From assembly GCF_028737265.1 (NCBI RefSeq), contig NZ_JAQZAK010000018.1, forward strand, positions 1 to 47,982: a stretch of 47,982 nt of DNA, in the 5' to 3' direction. The notes below the pieces were generated by a model. The model was given only the letters and a program-made list of their open reading frames with translations, had not been told where the DNA came from and searched no databases. The position numbers were made by a program, and so were the translations under genes. This document shows positions 1-8,137 of the stretch, piece after piece (position 1 is the first letter of the stretch; each line of letters opens with the position of its first letter). The stretch is from Actinomycetospora callitridis. GTDB lineage: Bacteria; Actinomycetota; Actinomycetes; Mycobacteriales; Pseudonocardiaceae.

Positions 1-195
1 GTGCTCGTCGACCCGCGGGCGCTCGGCACGGCCGGCGCTCCCGGGGCCCCCGTGCCCGCCGTCCTGACGAGCCTGCCGCCGTCTCCGGGACCGTGGTGGA
101 TCGCGCTGGTCGCGGGCCTCGGGGCGGCGCTGACGTACGTGCTGTCTGCCATCGTCGACGGGCACGAGGACATGGGGCGGGACGACCCGCTCTGA
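1..195 (+). CDS. Small single-pass membrane protein, possibly 5'-truncated
   Basis: Open frame of 64 residues whose GTG coincides with the first base of the window, so the true start may lie upstream. The N-terminal half is rich in Ala, Pro and Gly. Residues about 32-52 form one hydrophobic segment (WWIALVAGLGAALTYVLSAIV), followed by a short acidic tail ending DDPL. It ends 18 nt before the peptidase start, so the two may be co-transcribed. I recognise no family. A short membrane protein and the tail of a longer protein are equally possible. Confidence 0.45.
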   Translation: MLVDPRALGTAGAPGAPVPAVLTSLPPSPGPWWIALVAGLGAALTYVLSAIVDGHEDMGRDDPL

Positions 196-213
196 CCCCC
201 GCGGGAGGCACCC

Positions 214-1284
214 ATGAGTGGCACGGACGCCGTCGACCTGGCCTGTGAACTGGTCCGTCTCGACACCCGGGGCGGTGGCGAGAGTGCGGCGGCGGCGCTG
301 CTCGCCGGGCACCTCGAGGACGCCGGGCTGTCCGTCGCGGTCCACGAGACCCGGCCGGGCCGGGCGAACGTCGTCGCGCGCCACGGCGACGAGACGCCCG
401 TGACGCTCACCGGGCACCTCGACACCGTGCCCGCCGACGAGGCCGTGTGGTCGTTCGACCCGCTCGCCGGCGACGTCGTCGACGGACGGCTGCGCGGGCG
501 GGGGAGCAGCGACATGAAGGCGGGCGTGGCCGCGGCGGTCGTCGCGGCCGCCGAGCACGTCCGCGCGGGCGGCCGCGGCGTGCAGGTCGTGCTGACGTTC
601 GGCGAGGAGACCGGCTGCGAGGGCGCCCGCGAGATCCCGTCCGACGCGCTGACCCCGTCCGGGACGCTGCTCGTCGCCGAGCCCACGTCCAACCGCGTCG
701 TCCTCGGACACAAGGGCGTGCTGTGGCTCGTGCTGCGGGCCCGCGGCGTCCCGGCGCACGGCTCGCGGCCCGACCTCGGCCACAACGCGCTGGTCGACCT
801 GGCCCGCGCCGCGGTGCGGATCCACGAGCACGACGGGTGGCCGACGAGCCGGACGCACGGCGCGACGACCGCGAACGTCGGGATGATGCGCGCCGGCATC
901 CAGCCGAACGTCGTGCCGGACCGGGCCGCGCTCACCGTCGACCTGCGGCTGGTCCCCGGCGACACCGCCGACGCCGCCGAGGCCACGACCGTCGGGCTCG
1001 CGGGCTGCCCCGTCGAGACCGAGCGCCTCGTCGAGCTGCCGCTGATCGACACCGACCCGGCGCGGGTCACGCGGACGGTCGAGCTGCTCGGGGGCGGGAC
1101 GCCGAGCTACGCCACCTACTTCACCGACGCGAGCGTGCTCGCCCCCGCCCTCGGCGGCGCCGACACGATCGTCTTCGGTCCCGGCGAGCCCGAGCAGGCC
1201 CACGTCACCGACGAGACCGCTCCGGCCGGCCTCATCGGCCCGGCCGCCGAGGCCTACCGGGCGGTGCTCGGCGCGCTGACCTGA
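214..1284 (+). CDS. M20-family metallopeptidase, DapE/ArgE-like amidohydrolase
   Basis: Cytoplasmic zinc-dependent deacylase of the M20 family (succinyl-diaminopimelate desuccinylase, acetylornithine deacetylase and relatives). Visible family motifs: TGHLDTVP with H68 and D70, GRGSSDMKAG with D100, and the GEE signature at 130-132 (general base and metal ligand). EPT follows near 156 and a late His lies in EQAHVTDE, the usual last metal ligand. At 356 aa it matches DapE length. The ATG has a strong Shine-Dalgarno GGGAGG about 6 nt upstream. Actinobacterial dapE usually sits with dapD and this one does not; with a full arg operon 34 kb away an ArgE role is not needed. Exact substrate is open. 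Confidence 0.85.
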   Translation: MSGTDAVDLACELVRLDTRGGGESAAAALLAGHLEDAGLSVAVHETRPGRANVVARHGDETPVTLTGHLDTVPADEAVWSFDPLAGDVVDGRLRGRGSSDMKAGVAAAVVAAAEHVRAGGRGVQVVLTFGEETGCEGAREIPSDALTPSGTLLVAEPTSNRVVLGHKGVLWLVLRARGVPAHGSRPDLGHNALVDLARAAVRIHEHDGWPTSRTHGATTANVGMMRAGIQPNVVPDRAALTVDLRLVPGDTADAAEATTVGLAGCPVETERLVELPLIDTDPARVTRTVELLGGGTPSYATYFTDASVLAPALGGADTIVFGPGEPEQAHVTDETAPAGLIGPAAEAYRAVLGALT

Positions 1285-1318
1285 GACGCCCGGTCCTGAC
1301 CCGGCCTCCGTCTCAGGT
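1279..1318. terminator. Bidirectional terminator-like hairpin spanning both stop codons
   Basis: Perfect 10-bp inverted repeat ACCTGAGACG (1279-1288) and CGTCTCAGGT (1309-1318) around a 20-nt loop. It lies between the convergent M20 peptidase and DUF3237 genes and contains both stop codons. No U-tract follows, which is normal for high-GC actinobacterial terminators. Confidence 0.6.
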
Positions 1319-1777
1319 GACCGTGTAGGCGTCGTAGACGACGGCCGAGGCCCGTCGGCGGGCCACGGCGACCGTGAGCACCCGGGTCATCCAGCGGTGC
1401 TGCGGCGCCGCGGTCTCGAACGTCGCCGTGACGCGGAAGTAGTACGCCGACGGGTCGACGTCCTCGCCGCGCCCCAGGGCGTCGAGCACCGCGCGCGGCC
1501 CGGAGCGCACCCCGCCGGTGCGGATGTGGACGAGGGCGCCGTCGTCGGCGCGCAGGGTGTAGCGGGTGTCGATGGTGACGGCACCGTCGTCGTGGACGAC
1601 CTGCCAGTCGGCGCCGCCGGGCAGGACGACGCCCGAGAAGCGCTCGCCGGTCACGGTGCCCCCGACGATCGCGACGATGCGCCGGTGCCCCGCGTCGGTG
1701 ACGCCGAGGTCGAGCAGCTCGCCGAGCTCGACCTCGACGTGGGCGAGGAACTCGAGGCCCGGGACGGGGAGGGTCAC
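1313..1777 (-). CDS. DUF3237 family protein
   Basis: Protein of 154 aa that reads as a complete DUF3237 domain, a small beta-barrel fold of unknown function common in actinobacteria and fungi. Visible hallmarks are the opening GLEFLAHVEVELGELLDLG, the central GGTVTGERFSGVVLPGGADWQ, and DTRYTLRADDGALVHIRTGG followed by a YYFRVTATFETA strand. There is no signal peptide or membrane segment. It is the last gene of a minus-strand run nrtR / Lon-domain / DUF3237, only 13 nt after the Lon-domain stop, so probably co-transcribed. Its role beside the NAD regulator is unknown. Confidence 0.8.
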   Translation of the reverse strand: MTLPVPGLEFLAHVEVELGELLDLGVTDAGHRRIVAIVGGTVTGERFSGVVLPGGADWQVVHDDGAVTIDTRYTLRADDGALVHIRTGGVRSGPRAVLDALGRGEDVDPSAYYFRVTATFETAAPQHRWMTRVLTVAVARRRASAVVYDAYTVT

Positions 1778-1790
1778 GAGCGCGCGGGCC

Positions 1791-2501
1791 TCAGTTCGGG
1801 CTGTGCTCGACCGCGAACTTGGCGCTCGGGGCCCACACCGCGCGCAGCTCGGCGAGCAGGACCGCCTCGCGGGTCATCGAGCGCCGGATGAGCTGCAGGC
1901 GCTGCCTCGGGCAGGTCTCCTCGAGCAGCTCCTGGCGATCGGAGAGCGGCAGGAGGCAGTCGCCGGCGAGGATGTGGGCGAGCTCGGGGTCGGCGACGTC
2001 GGTCGCCGCCTCGTCGGTGAGGTCGGCGGGCATCTCGCCGTCCCCGCCGCCCTGCTGGCGCCAGGCGGTGGTGCAGTAGCGGCGGTGCGCGGCGCGGGCG
2101 GCCATCGCGAACGGGGCGAGGTCGGTGGGGGTGTCGCCCTCGTCGTCGGGGAGCCACTCGACGTTGGCGACGAGGTAGGGCGCCGTGGAGTCGTCGACGT
2201 CGACGAGGCGGAAGCGCCGGTCGCCGGTGGTCTGGAGGTCGAAGCGCCCGTCGGGCAGGCGCCGCACCTCGCGCAGCGACGCGGTGCAGCCGACGTCGTG
2301 CAGGCCTTCGCGACCGTCGTCGGGGCTCCAGCCCTCCCGCACCGCGACCACCCCGAACTGCTTGCCCGGGATCGTCCCGGTCACCAGGTCGATCGTGAGC
2401 TGGCGGTAGCGGGGTTCGAAGACGTGCAGTGGCAGCGAGGCGCCGGGAAGCAGCACGGTTCCCAGCGGGAACAGGGGCAGCGTCTCGACCACGTCGACCA
2501 C
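1791..2501 (-). CDS. Lon protease substrate-binding (LON_substr_bdg) domain protein
   Basis: Stand-alone relative of the N-terminal substrate-recognition domain of Lon protease, 236 aa. The signature LPLFPLGTVLLPGASLPLHV and FEPRYRQL opens the domain near residues 8-35. No AAA+ ATPase or protease domain follows, so it is not a protease. GTG start; a second GTG three codons later is an alternative. It begins 34 nt after the nrtR stop on the same strand. Stand-alone LON-domain proteins are conserved in actinobacteria without an agreed function; adaptor or peptide-binding roles are inference. Confidence 0.85.
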   Translation of the reverse strand: MVDVVETLPLFPLGTVLLPGASLPLHVFEPRYRQLTIDLVTGTIPGKQFGVVAVREGWSPDDGREGLHDVGCTASLREVRRLPDGRFDLQTTGDRRFRLVDVDDSTAPYLVANVEWLPDDEGDTPTDLAPFAMAARAAHRRYCTTAWRQQGGGDGEMPADLTDEAATDVADPELAHILAGDCLLPLSDRQELLEETCPRQRLQLIRRSMTREAVLLAELRAVWAPSAKFAVEHSPN

Positions 2502-2535
2502 GCTACGACCCCGGGGACCTCGCCGCCGGGTGGCG

Positions 2536-3234
2536 TCACACCGCAGCCCCGGGAGGCCGGAGCGTGGCGAAGGGATCGGTCACGCGCAACTCGTGCTCGG
2601 AGAACCGGTACATGGCCGCGGGGCGCCCACCGCTCGGGCCCGGCGGCGCCGTCTCGCCGGTGGGCACCAGGACGCCGCGACGGGTCAGGACGCGGTGCAG
2701 GTTGGTCGCCGAGACGCGGTGCCCGAGCGCCGCGGCGTAGAGGTCGCGCAGCTCGGAGACCGTGAAGGCGTCGGGGGCGAGCGCGAAGCCGATGTTCGTG
2801 TAGGACAGCTTGGCGCGCAGCCGGTCGACGCCGTCGCGGGTGATCGCCCCGTGGTCGAACGCCGTCTCCGGCAGCGCGTCCACCGGGTGCCACGCGGTGT
2901 CGTCGGGGACGGCCGGGTCGGCGTCGGAGGGCACGAGGCCGAGGAACGCGGTGGCGACACGCCGGGGCGGCGGGCCGCGGTGGGGGTCGGAGAACACCCC
3001 GAGCTGCTCGACGTGGGCGACCTCGGCGAGGTCGACCTTCTCGGCGAGGTGGCGGCGCACCGAGGCCTCGACGTCCTCGTCGGGCCCCAACCGACCCCCG
3101 GGCAGCGCCCACCGGCCGGCGTGCGGCTCCCGCGCCCGCTGCCAGAGCAGCACGCTCGGCACCGAGCCCGTGATGCGCAGGACGACGGCGAGCACGTCGT
3201 GGGCGTAGTTGCCCTGCTCGCCTGCGGTCTCCAC
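2536..3234 (-). CDS. nrtR: NrtR-type Nudix-related transcriptional regulator of NAD synthesis
   Basis: 232 aa with two parts: a Nudix fold (about 12-140) and a C-terminal winged-helix region (about 150-225, with TVSELRDLYAAALG and the SGGRPAAMYRF block typical of NrtR). The Nudix box is degenerate: after GRLGPDE and a conserved Arg, the catalytic REUXEE core reads RHLAEK and the following Gly is Asp. This points to ligand binding rather than hydrolysis. NrtR proteins are known to sense ADP-ribose or related NAD metabolites and repress NAD genes. It stands divergent to nadABC, which makes the assignment strong. An active Nudix hydrolase is the alternative but lacks the residues. Confidence 0.87.
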   Translation of the reverse strand: METAGEQGNYAHDVLAVVLRITGSVPSVLLWQRAREPHAGRWALPGGRLGPDEDVEASVRRHLAEKVDLAEVAHVEQLGVFSDPHRGPPPRRVATAFLGLVPSDADPAVPDDTAWHPVDALPETAFDHGAITRDGVDRLRAKLSYTNIGFALAPDAFTVSELRDLYAAALGHRVSATNLHRVLTRRGVLVPTGETAPPGPSGGRPAAMYRFSEHELRVTDPFATLRPPGAAV

Positions 3235-3250
3235 GGAGAGTGATCGTAGG

Positions 3251-3305
3251 TGTCAGCGGCGTGGCGCTGCAGACACTGGGTGTCCGTAGCGCCACGCCGC
3301 TGACA
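3251..3305. repeat. Long palindromic hairpin in the nrtR-nadA divergent region
   Basis: Perfect 18-bp inverted repeat: TGTCAGCGGCGTGGCGCT at 3251-3268 and its exact complement at 3288-3305. Inside the loop is a second 5-bp stem, GACAC-TGG-GTGTC (3273-3285). The left half (3252-3274) matches 22 of 23 bases of the repeat at 29288, so this looks like an inverted half-copy of the dispersed element rather than only an operator. It lies 16 bp from the nrtR start codon. Confidence 0.75.
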
Positions 3306-3368
3306 TTCCGGGCGGTGGTGCGCGTCACTGCCCGTGACGGGTGCTGGCGTGGGGCTCGGGGTGACGGG

Positions 3369-3404
3369 TACGGTCGACCATGTTTTCGACCACGAGGCGA
3401 AAAC
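3369..3404 (+). promoter_or_regulatory. Candidate nadA promoter -10 and NrtR operator
   Basis: A 23-bp palindrome with arms GTTTTCG (3382-3388) and CGAAAAC (3398-3404) and a 9-nt spacer stands out as AT-rich in GC-rich DNA. A -10-like TACGGT at 3369-3374 would place the transcription start at about 3381, so the palindrome would cover the first transcribed bases, a repressor roadblock position. It lies upstream of nadABC and divergent nrtR. The match to NrtR is inference. Confidence 0.5.
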
Positions 3405-3457
3405 CACCGAGACCGGCCGCCCTCGACGCCGAGGGGCCGCCGGGGGAGGAGACGGCG

Positions 3458-4462
3458 ATGACCGTCACCGCTGCCACGGACCTCGTCGGGCCGCTGACCG
3501 CCGGACCGGGATGGGCCGACGAGATCCGCAGGCTCGCCCGCGAGCGCGACGCCGTGGTGCTCGCGCACAACTACCAACGCCCCGAGATCCAGGACGTCGC
3601 CGACCACACCGGCGACTCGCTGGCCCTGAGCCGGATCGCCGCCGCGAGCGACGCGGGCACGATCGTCTTCTGCGGCGTCCACTTCATGGCCGAGACCGCG
3701 AAGATCCTCGCGCCGGAGAAGACCGTGCTCATCCCCGACGCGCGCGCCGGCTGCAGCCTCGCCGACTCGATCAGCGCCGACGAGCTCCGCGAGTGGAAGA
3801 GCGAGCACCCGGGTGCGGTGGTCGTCAGCTACGTCAACACGACGGCCGCGGTGAAGGCCGAGACGAACGTCTGCTGCACGTCGTCGAACGCCGTCGAGGT
3901 GGTGGCGTCCATCCCGGAGGACCTCGAGGTCCTCTTCCTGCCCGACCAGTTCCTCGGCGCCCACGTCAAGCGCATCACCGGCCGGGAGAACCTGCACATC
4001 TGGGCCGGCGAGTGCCACGTCCACGCCGGCATCAACGGCGCCGAGCTCACCGCGCAGGCGCAGGCCGACCCGGAGGCCGACCTGTTCGTGCACCCCGAGT
4101 GCGGCTGCGCGACCAGCGCGCTCTACCTCGCCGGCGCGGGCGCCGTCCCCGCCGAGCAGGTCCACATCCTGTCCACCGGCGGGATGCTCGACGCCGCGAA
4201 GAACACCACCAAGCGCAGCGTCCTCGTCGCCACCGAGGTCGGCATGCTCCACCAGCTGCGCCGCGCCAACCCCGACGTCGACTTCCGCGCGGTCAACGAC
4301 CGCGCCTCCTGCGGCTACATGAAGATGATCACGCCGGGGGCGCTGACCCGGGCGCTGCTCGAGGGGCGCGACGAGGTGCACGTCGACCTCGAGACGGCCG
4401 AGCGCGCCCGCGGCGCCGTCCAGCGGATGATCGAGATCGGGCGGCCCGGGGGCGGGGAGTGA
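3458..4462 (+). CDS. nadA: Quinolinate synthase A
   Basis: Condenses iminoaspartate with dihydroxyacetone phosphate to quinolinate, the second step of de novo NAD synthesis; a cytosolic [4Fe-4S] enzyme. 334 aa from the chosen ATG. The three cluster cysteines appear at C99 (ARAGCSLAD), C186 (GECHVHAG) and C285 (RASCGYMK); the 87-residue gap between the first two equals that in E. coli NadA. Other hallmarks: VLAHNYQRPEIQ, HPECGC, STGGML. I chose the ATG at 3458 because GGGGGAGGA lies just upstream; an in-frame ATG at 3380 would add an unrelated 26-residue tail. First gene of nadABC. Confidence 0.96.
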   Translation: MTVTAATDLVGPLTAGPGWADEIRRLARERDAVVLAHNYQRPEIQDVADHTGDSLALSRIAAASDAGTIVFCGVHFMAETAKILAPEKTVLIPDARAGCSLADSISADELREWKSEHPGAVVVSYVNTTAAVKAETNVCCTSSNAVEVVASIPEDLEVLFLPDQFLGAHVKRITGRENLHIWAGECHVHAGINGAELTAQAQADPEADLFVHPECGCATSALYLAGAGAVPAEQVHILSTGGMLDAAKNTTKRSVLVATEVGMLHQLRRANPDVDFRAVNDRASCGYMKMITPGALTRALLEGRDEVHVDLETAERARGAVQRMIEIGRPGGGE

Positions 4463-6069
4463 GCGCGGGTGAGTGGGAGACGACGGCCGACCTCGTCGTC
4501 GTCGGCTCCGGGGTCGCCGGGCTGACCGCGGCGCTCGCGGCGCAGCGCCGCGGCCTGCGCGTCGTCGTGGTCACCAAGGACGCCCCGGACGCCGGGAGCA
4601 CGCGCTGGGCCCAGGGCGGCATCGCGGTGGTGCTCGGCGACGCGGTGTCACAGGAGGGGAACGACTCCGTCGACGCCCACCTCACCGACACGCTCGCGGC
4701 CGGCGGCGGGCTGGTCGACGCCGGCGCCGCCGCGGAGATCCTCGCCGCCGGCCCGGCCGCCGTCGCCGCGCTGCGCGCCGAGGGCGCGGTCTTCGACGGG
4801 CCCGCCGCGCGCCTCGCCCGCACCCGCGAGGGCGGGCACTCGGCGCTGCGCGTCGTGCACGCCGGCGGGGACGCGACCGGCGCCGAGGTGGAGCGCGCCC
4901 TGCTCGCCGCCGGTGACCGCGCCGGCCTGACCGTGCTCGCCGGCCACGCGGCGTCGTCGGTGCTCACGGGCCCCGACGGCACCGTGCGGGGCCTGGAGGT
5001 CCGCGACGCGGACGGGCGCGCGGGGTGGTTGGCGGCGCCCGCGGTGCTGCTCGCGACCGGCGGCGTCGGCGGGCTCTACGAGACGACGACCAACCCCGAC
5101 GTGGCCACCGCCGACGGCTGGGCGCTCGCCCTGCGTGCCGGCGCCGCGCTGGCCGACGTCGAGTTCGTGCAGTTCCACCCGACGGCGCTCTACACACCGC
5201 GAGCCCACGGCCGCGCCCCGCTCGTCACCGAGGCCCTGCGCGGGGAGGGCGCGGTGCTGCGCGACACGACCGGCGCCTCGGTCACGGCCGGCGTGCACCC
5301 GCTCGGCGACCTCGCCCCGCGCGACGTCGTCGCCACCGCGATCACGCGGCGGATCACGGCGCTCGGCGTCGACCACGTCTGGCTCGACGCCACCGGCGTC
5401 CCGGACGTCGCCGCGCGCTTCCCGACGGTCGCCGCCTCCTGCGCGGCGATCGGCGTCGACCTCGCCCGCGACCCGGTCCCCGTGCGGCCCGCCGCGCACT
5501 ACTCGTGCGGCGGCGTCGTCACCGACACCCACGGGCGCACCGGGGTGCCGGGGCTCTGGGCGGCGGGGGAGGTCGCGCGCACCGGCCTGCACGGGGCCAA
5601 CCGGCTCGCCTCGAACAGCCTGCTCGAGGGCCTGGTCGTGGGTCGCCGCGCCGCCGACGACGTCGCGCGGGCACTCGCCGGCCCGCGGCGGCTCGCCGAG
5701 CCGACGGAGACCCGGGCCCGGCCCGTGCCCGTCGCCGACCGCGCCGTGCTCCGTGCCGCGCTGACCCGCAGCGCCGGGATCGGGCGCGACGCCGCGGGGC
5801 TCGCCGCCGCCTCGGACGCCGTCGAGGCCGCCAGCACCCTGCGGCTGCCCGTGACCCGCGCCGAGACCGAGGACGCCGCCCTGACCCTCGCCGCGCACGC
5901 CCTGCTCGCCGCGGCCGGGTCGCGCACCGAGACGCGGGGCTGCCACGTCCGCACCGACCACCCGGCCACCGACGAGCACTGGCAGCGCGCCTCGAGCACC
6001 GTCGCGCTCGACGCCGACGGGCGGCTGCACGTCGGGACCACCGACGCCCGCCACGGAGGTGCGGCATGA
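4459..6069 (+). CDS. nadB: L-aspartate oxidase
   Basis: Flavoprotein that oxidises L-aspartate to iminoaspartate, feeding NadA directly. 536 aa, succinate dehydrogenase/fumarate reductase flavoprotein family. FAD Rossmann motif VVVGSGVAGLTAAL near the N-terminus; STRWAQGGIAVVLG, GGHSALRVVHAGGDATG and VEFVQFHPTALY in the middle; SCGGVVTDTHGRT and GLHGANRLASNSLLEGLV later. These are the usual NadB landmarks. The GTG start overlaps the nadA stop by four bases (GTGA), which indicates translational coupling and rules out longer in-frame starts inside nadA. Confidence 0.96.
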   Translation: MSAGEWETTADLVVVGSGVAGLTAALAAQRRGLRVVVVTKDAPDAGSTRWAQGGIAVVLGDAVSQEGNDSVDAHLTDTLAAGGGLVDAGAAAEILAAGPAAVAALRAEGAVFDGPAARLARTREGGHSALRVVHAGGDATGAEVERALLAAGDRAGLTVLAGHAASSVLTGPDGTVRGLEVRDADGRAGWLAAPAVLLATGGVGGLYETTTNPDVATADGWALALRAGAALADVEFVQFHPTALYTPRAHGRAPLVTEALRGEGAVLRDTTGASVTAGVHPLGDLAPRDVVATAITRRITALGVDHVWLDATGVPDVAARFPTVAASCAAIGVDLARDPVPVRPAAHYSCGGVVTDTHGRTGVPGLWAAGEVARTGLHGANRLASNSLLEGLVVGRRAADDVARALAGPRRLAEPTETRARPVPVADRAVLRAALTRSAGIGRDAAGLAAASDAVEAASTLRLPVTRAETEDAALTLAAHALLAAAGSRTETRGCHVRTDHPATDEHWQRASSTVALDADGRLHVGTTDARHGGAA

Positions 6070-6941
6070 CCACGACCTCGTCCCTGCCGGACACGCTCGA
6101 CGCCGCCGAGGTGGACGCGGTGGTCGCGCGCGCCCTCGACGAGGACCTGCGCGACGGGCCGGACGCCACCACCGAGGCGTGCGTGCCCGAGGGCGCCGTC
6201 GCGGTGGGGGAGTTCCGCACCCGTCCGGCGGGCACGCTCGCCGGCGTCCGGGTGGCGGTGCGCGTGCTCGAGCGGGTCTGCGGGCCCGACCTGGAGATCC
6301 TCGACGCCCGCGCCGACGGCGACCGGCTGGCCGCCGGCGACGTCGCCCTCGCCGTCCGGGCGCCCCTGCGCACCCTGCTGACCGCCGAGCGCACCGCGCT
6401 CAACCTGCTCGGGCAGCTCTCGGGGGTGGCGACGGCCACCGCGGCCTGGGTCGACGCCGTCGAGGGCACCCGCGCCCGCATTCGCGACACCCGCAAGACC
6501 GTCCCCGGGCTGCGGGCGTTGCAGAAGTACGCCGTGCGCTGCGGGGGCGGCGTGAACCACCGGATGTCGCTCGGCGACGCGGTCCTGATCAAGGACAACC
6601 ACGTCGCCGCCGCGGGGTCGGTGACCGCGGCCCTCGCCGCCGCCCGCGCCGCGGCGCCGGACCTGCCGTGCGAGGTCGAGGTCGACTCGTTCGCGCAGCT
6701 CGACGAGGCCCTCGGGCTCGGCGTCGCGCTGATCCTGCTCGACAACTTCACGCCCGCGCAGACGGCCCAGGCCGTGGCGCGTCGCGACGCCCGCGCGCCG
6801 GGCACGGGCCTGGAGGTCTCCGGCGGCCTGACCCTCGACACCGCCGCCGCCCACGCCGCCGCGGGCGTCGACTACCTCGCCGTCGGCGCCCTCACCCACT
6901 CCGCGCCCGTCCTCGATCTGGGCCTCGACCTCCGTCCGTGA
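6066..6941 (+). CDS. nadC: Nicotinate-nucleotide pyrophosphorylase (quinolinate phosphoribosyltransferase)
   Basis: Converts quinolinate and PRPP to nicotinate mononucleotide, completing the de novo branch begun by NadB and NadA. 291 aa, usual family length. Landmarks: RDTRKTVPGLRALQKYAV, GGGVNHRMSLGDAVLIKDNH, the EVEVDSF strand, ILLDNF, EVSGGL and YLAVGALTHSAP, together forming the alpha/beta barrel active site. ATGA overlap with the nadB stop indicates tight coupling. Last gene of nadABC proper; the next gene begins 36 nt later with its own ribosome site. Confidence 0.96.
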   Translation: MTTTSSLPDTLDAAEVDAVVARALDEDLRDGPDATTEACVPEGAVAVGEFRTRPAGTLAGVRVAVRVLERVCGPDLEILDARADGDRLAAGDVALAVRAPLRTLLTAERTALNLLGQLSGVATATAAWVDAVEGTRARIRDTRKTVPGLRALQKYAVRCGGGVNHRMSLGDAVLIKDNHVAAAGSVTAALAAARAAAPDLPCEVEVDSFAQLDEALGLGVALILLDNFTPAQTAQAVARRDARAPGTGLEVSGGLTLDTAAAHAAAGVDYLAVGALTHSAPVLDLGLDLRP

Positions 6942-6977
6942 GTGACGTTCTCGGCGATAGCCGGGAAGATCGCTCAC

Positions 6978-8126
6978 ATGGGTGTGGTCGTCGTCGGTGG
7001 CGGGATCGCCGGGATGTCGGTCGCCGCGGAGCTCGCGCGCGACCGTGACGTGCTGCTCGTCGAGGGCGAGCGCGAGCTGGCCCGGCACACGACGGGACGC
7101 TCCGCCGCGAGCTACATCCCGGGCCACGGCGCGGCGCCCGCCCGCGCGCTCGTCGCCGCCTCGCGCGAGCGCTTCGCCGCCCTGGCCGAGGAGGCCGGGC
7201 ACTCGTTCCTGCGGCCGCGGGCGGTCCTGCACATCGCGCAGGACGACGACGAGGAGCGGACGCTGCGCGAGGAGATCCTGACGCTCGGCACCGTCGACGA
7301 GCTCACCGTCGCCAAGGTCGTCCGGCGCTGGCCGGCGCTGCGGGCGGACCGCGTGCGGGCGGCGGGCGTGGTCGAGGACGCCCAGGACGCCGACCCGTTG
7401 GGCCTGCACGAGCACTACCGCCGCACCCTGCGGGCCCGCGGCGGGGAGATTCGCACGGGTATCCCGGTCACGGCGCTGGACGCGACGGCGACCGGCTGGT
7501 GCGTCGGGATCGGGGACGACCACGTCGACGCCGACACGGTCGTGCTCGCCGCCGGGGCCTGGACCGACCGTCTGCTCACCCTCGCCGGCGCCGCGCCGAT
7601 CGGCCTGCGCCCGCTGCGGCGCACGATCGCGATCGCCCGGATACCCGACGGCGCGCCGGTACGCCGCGACGACCCGTTCGCCGTCTCCGTGGGCGAGCAC
7701 TGGTACGCCAAACCGGAGGGCGAGTACCTGCTGGTCTCGCCCTCCGAGGAGACCCCCGCCGAGCCGGGCGACCCCCGTCCCGAGGAGCTCGACGTCGCCC
7801 GCGCCCTGGAGGCCGTCAACGACGTGACGACGCTGGGCCTGCGCTCGGTGGTCACGAGCTGGACGGGGCTGCGCACCTTCGCCCCGGACCGCTCCCTGGT
7901 GATCGGCGACCGCCCCGAGCACCCCGGCCTGCACCTGTTCGCGGGCCAGGGCGGCTCGGGCATCGAGACCGCGCCGGCGGCCGCCGTCCTGGCCGCCGCG
8001 GTGATCACGGGCGCAGACCCGCCCGTCGACATCGTCGCCGCCCTTGAGGACCACGGCGCCGGGCTCGACGACGTGCTCGCCCGACGCGTCCCGACCCCCG
8101 CCGTGCGTCCGGATCCTCCTCGTTAG
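6978..8126 (+). CDS. FAD-dependent D-amino-acid dehydrogenase, DauA (D-arginine dehydrogenase)-like
   Basis: 382-aa DAO-superfamily flavoprotein. N-terminal MGVVVVGGGIAGMSVAAEL binds FAD. HTTGRSAASYIPGHG, WYAKPEGEYLLVSPSEE, SWTGLRTFAPDR and FAGQGGSGIETAPA follow the pattern of the D-arginine dehydrogenase DauA, which deaminates D-amino acids to 2-oxo acids and ammonia. I prefer ATG 6978, preceded by GGGAAG with 9 nt spacing, over the GTG at 6942 that abuts the nadC stop. Placement behind nadC suggests read-through from the nad promoter, though a link to NAD is only inference. Glycine oxidase or another amine oxidase is possible. Confidence 0.75.
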   Translation: MGVVVVGGGIAGMSVAAELARDRDVLLVEGERELARHTTGRSAASYIPGHGAAPARALVAASRERFAALAEEAGHSFLRPRAVLHIAQDDDEERTLREEILTLGTVDELTVAKVVRRWPALRADRVRAAGVVEDAQDADPLGLHEHYRRTLRARGGEIRTGIPVTALDATATGWCVGIGDDHVDADTVVLAAGAWTDRLLTLAGAAPIGLRPLRRTIAIARIPDGAPVRRDDPFAVSVGEHWYAKPEGEYLLVSPSEETPAEPGDPRPEELDVARALEAVNDVTTLGLRSVVTSWTGLRTFAPDRSLVIGDRPEHPGLHLFAGQGGSGIETAPAAAVLAAAVITGADPPVDIVAALEDHGAGLDDVLARRVPTPAVRPDPPR

Positions 8127-8137
8127 CCTCCCCCCGT

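Noticed and set aside
3380..3457. Upstream in-frame ATG giving nadA 26 more residues
   Set aside because: The added residues match no NadA, the candidate operator would fall inside the coding region, and the strong ribosome site lies before the later ATG.
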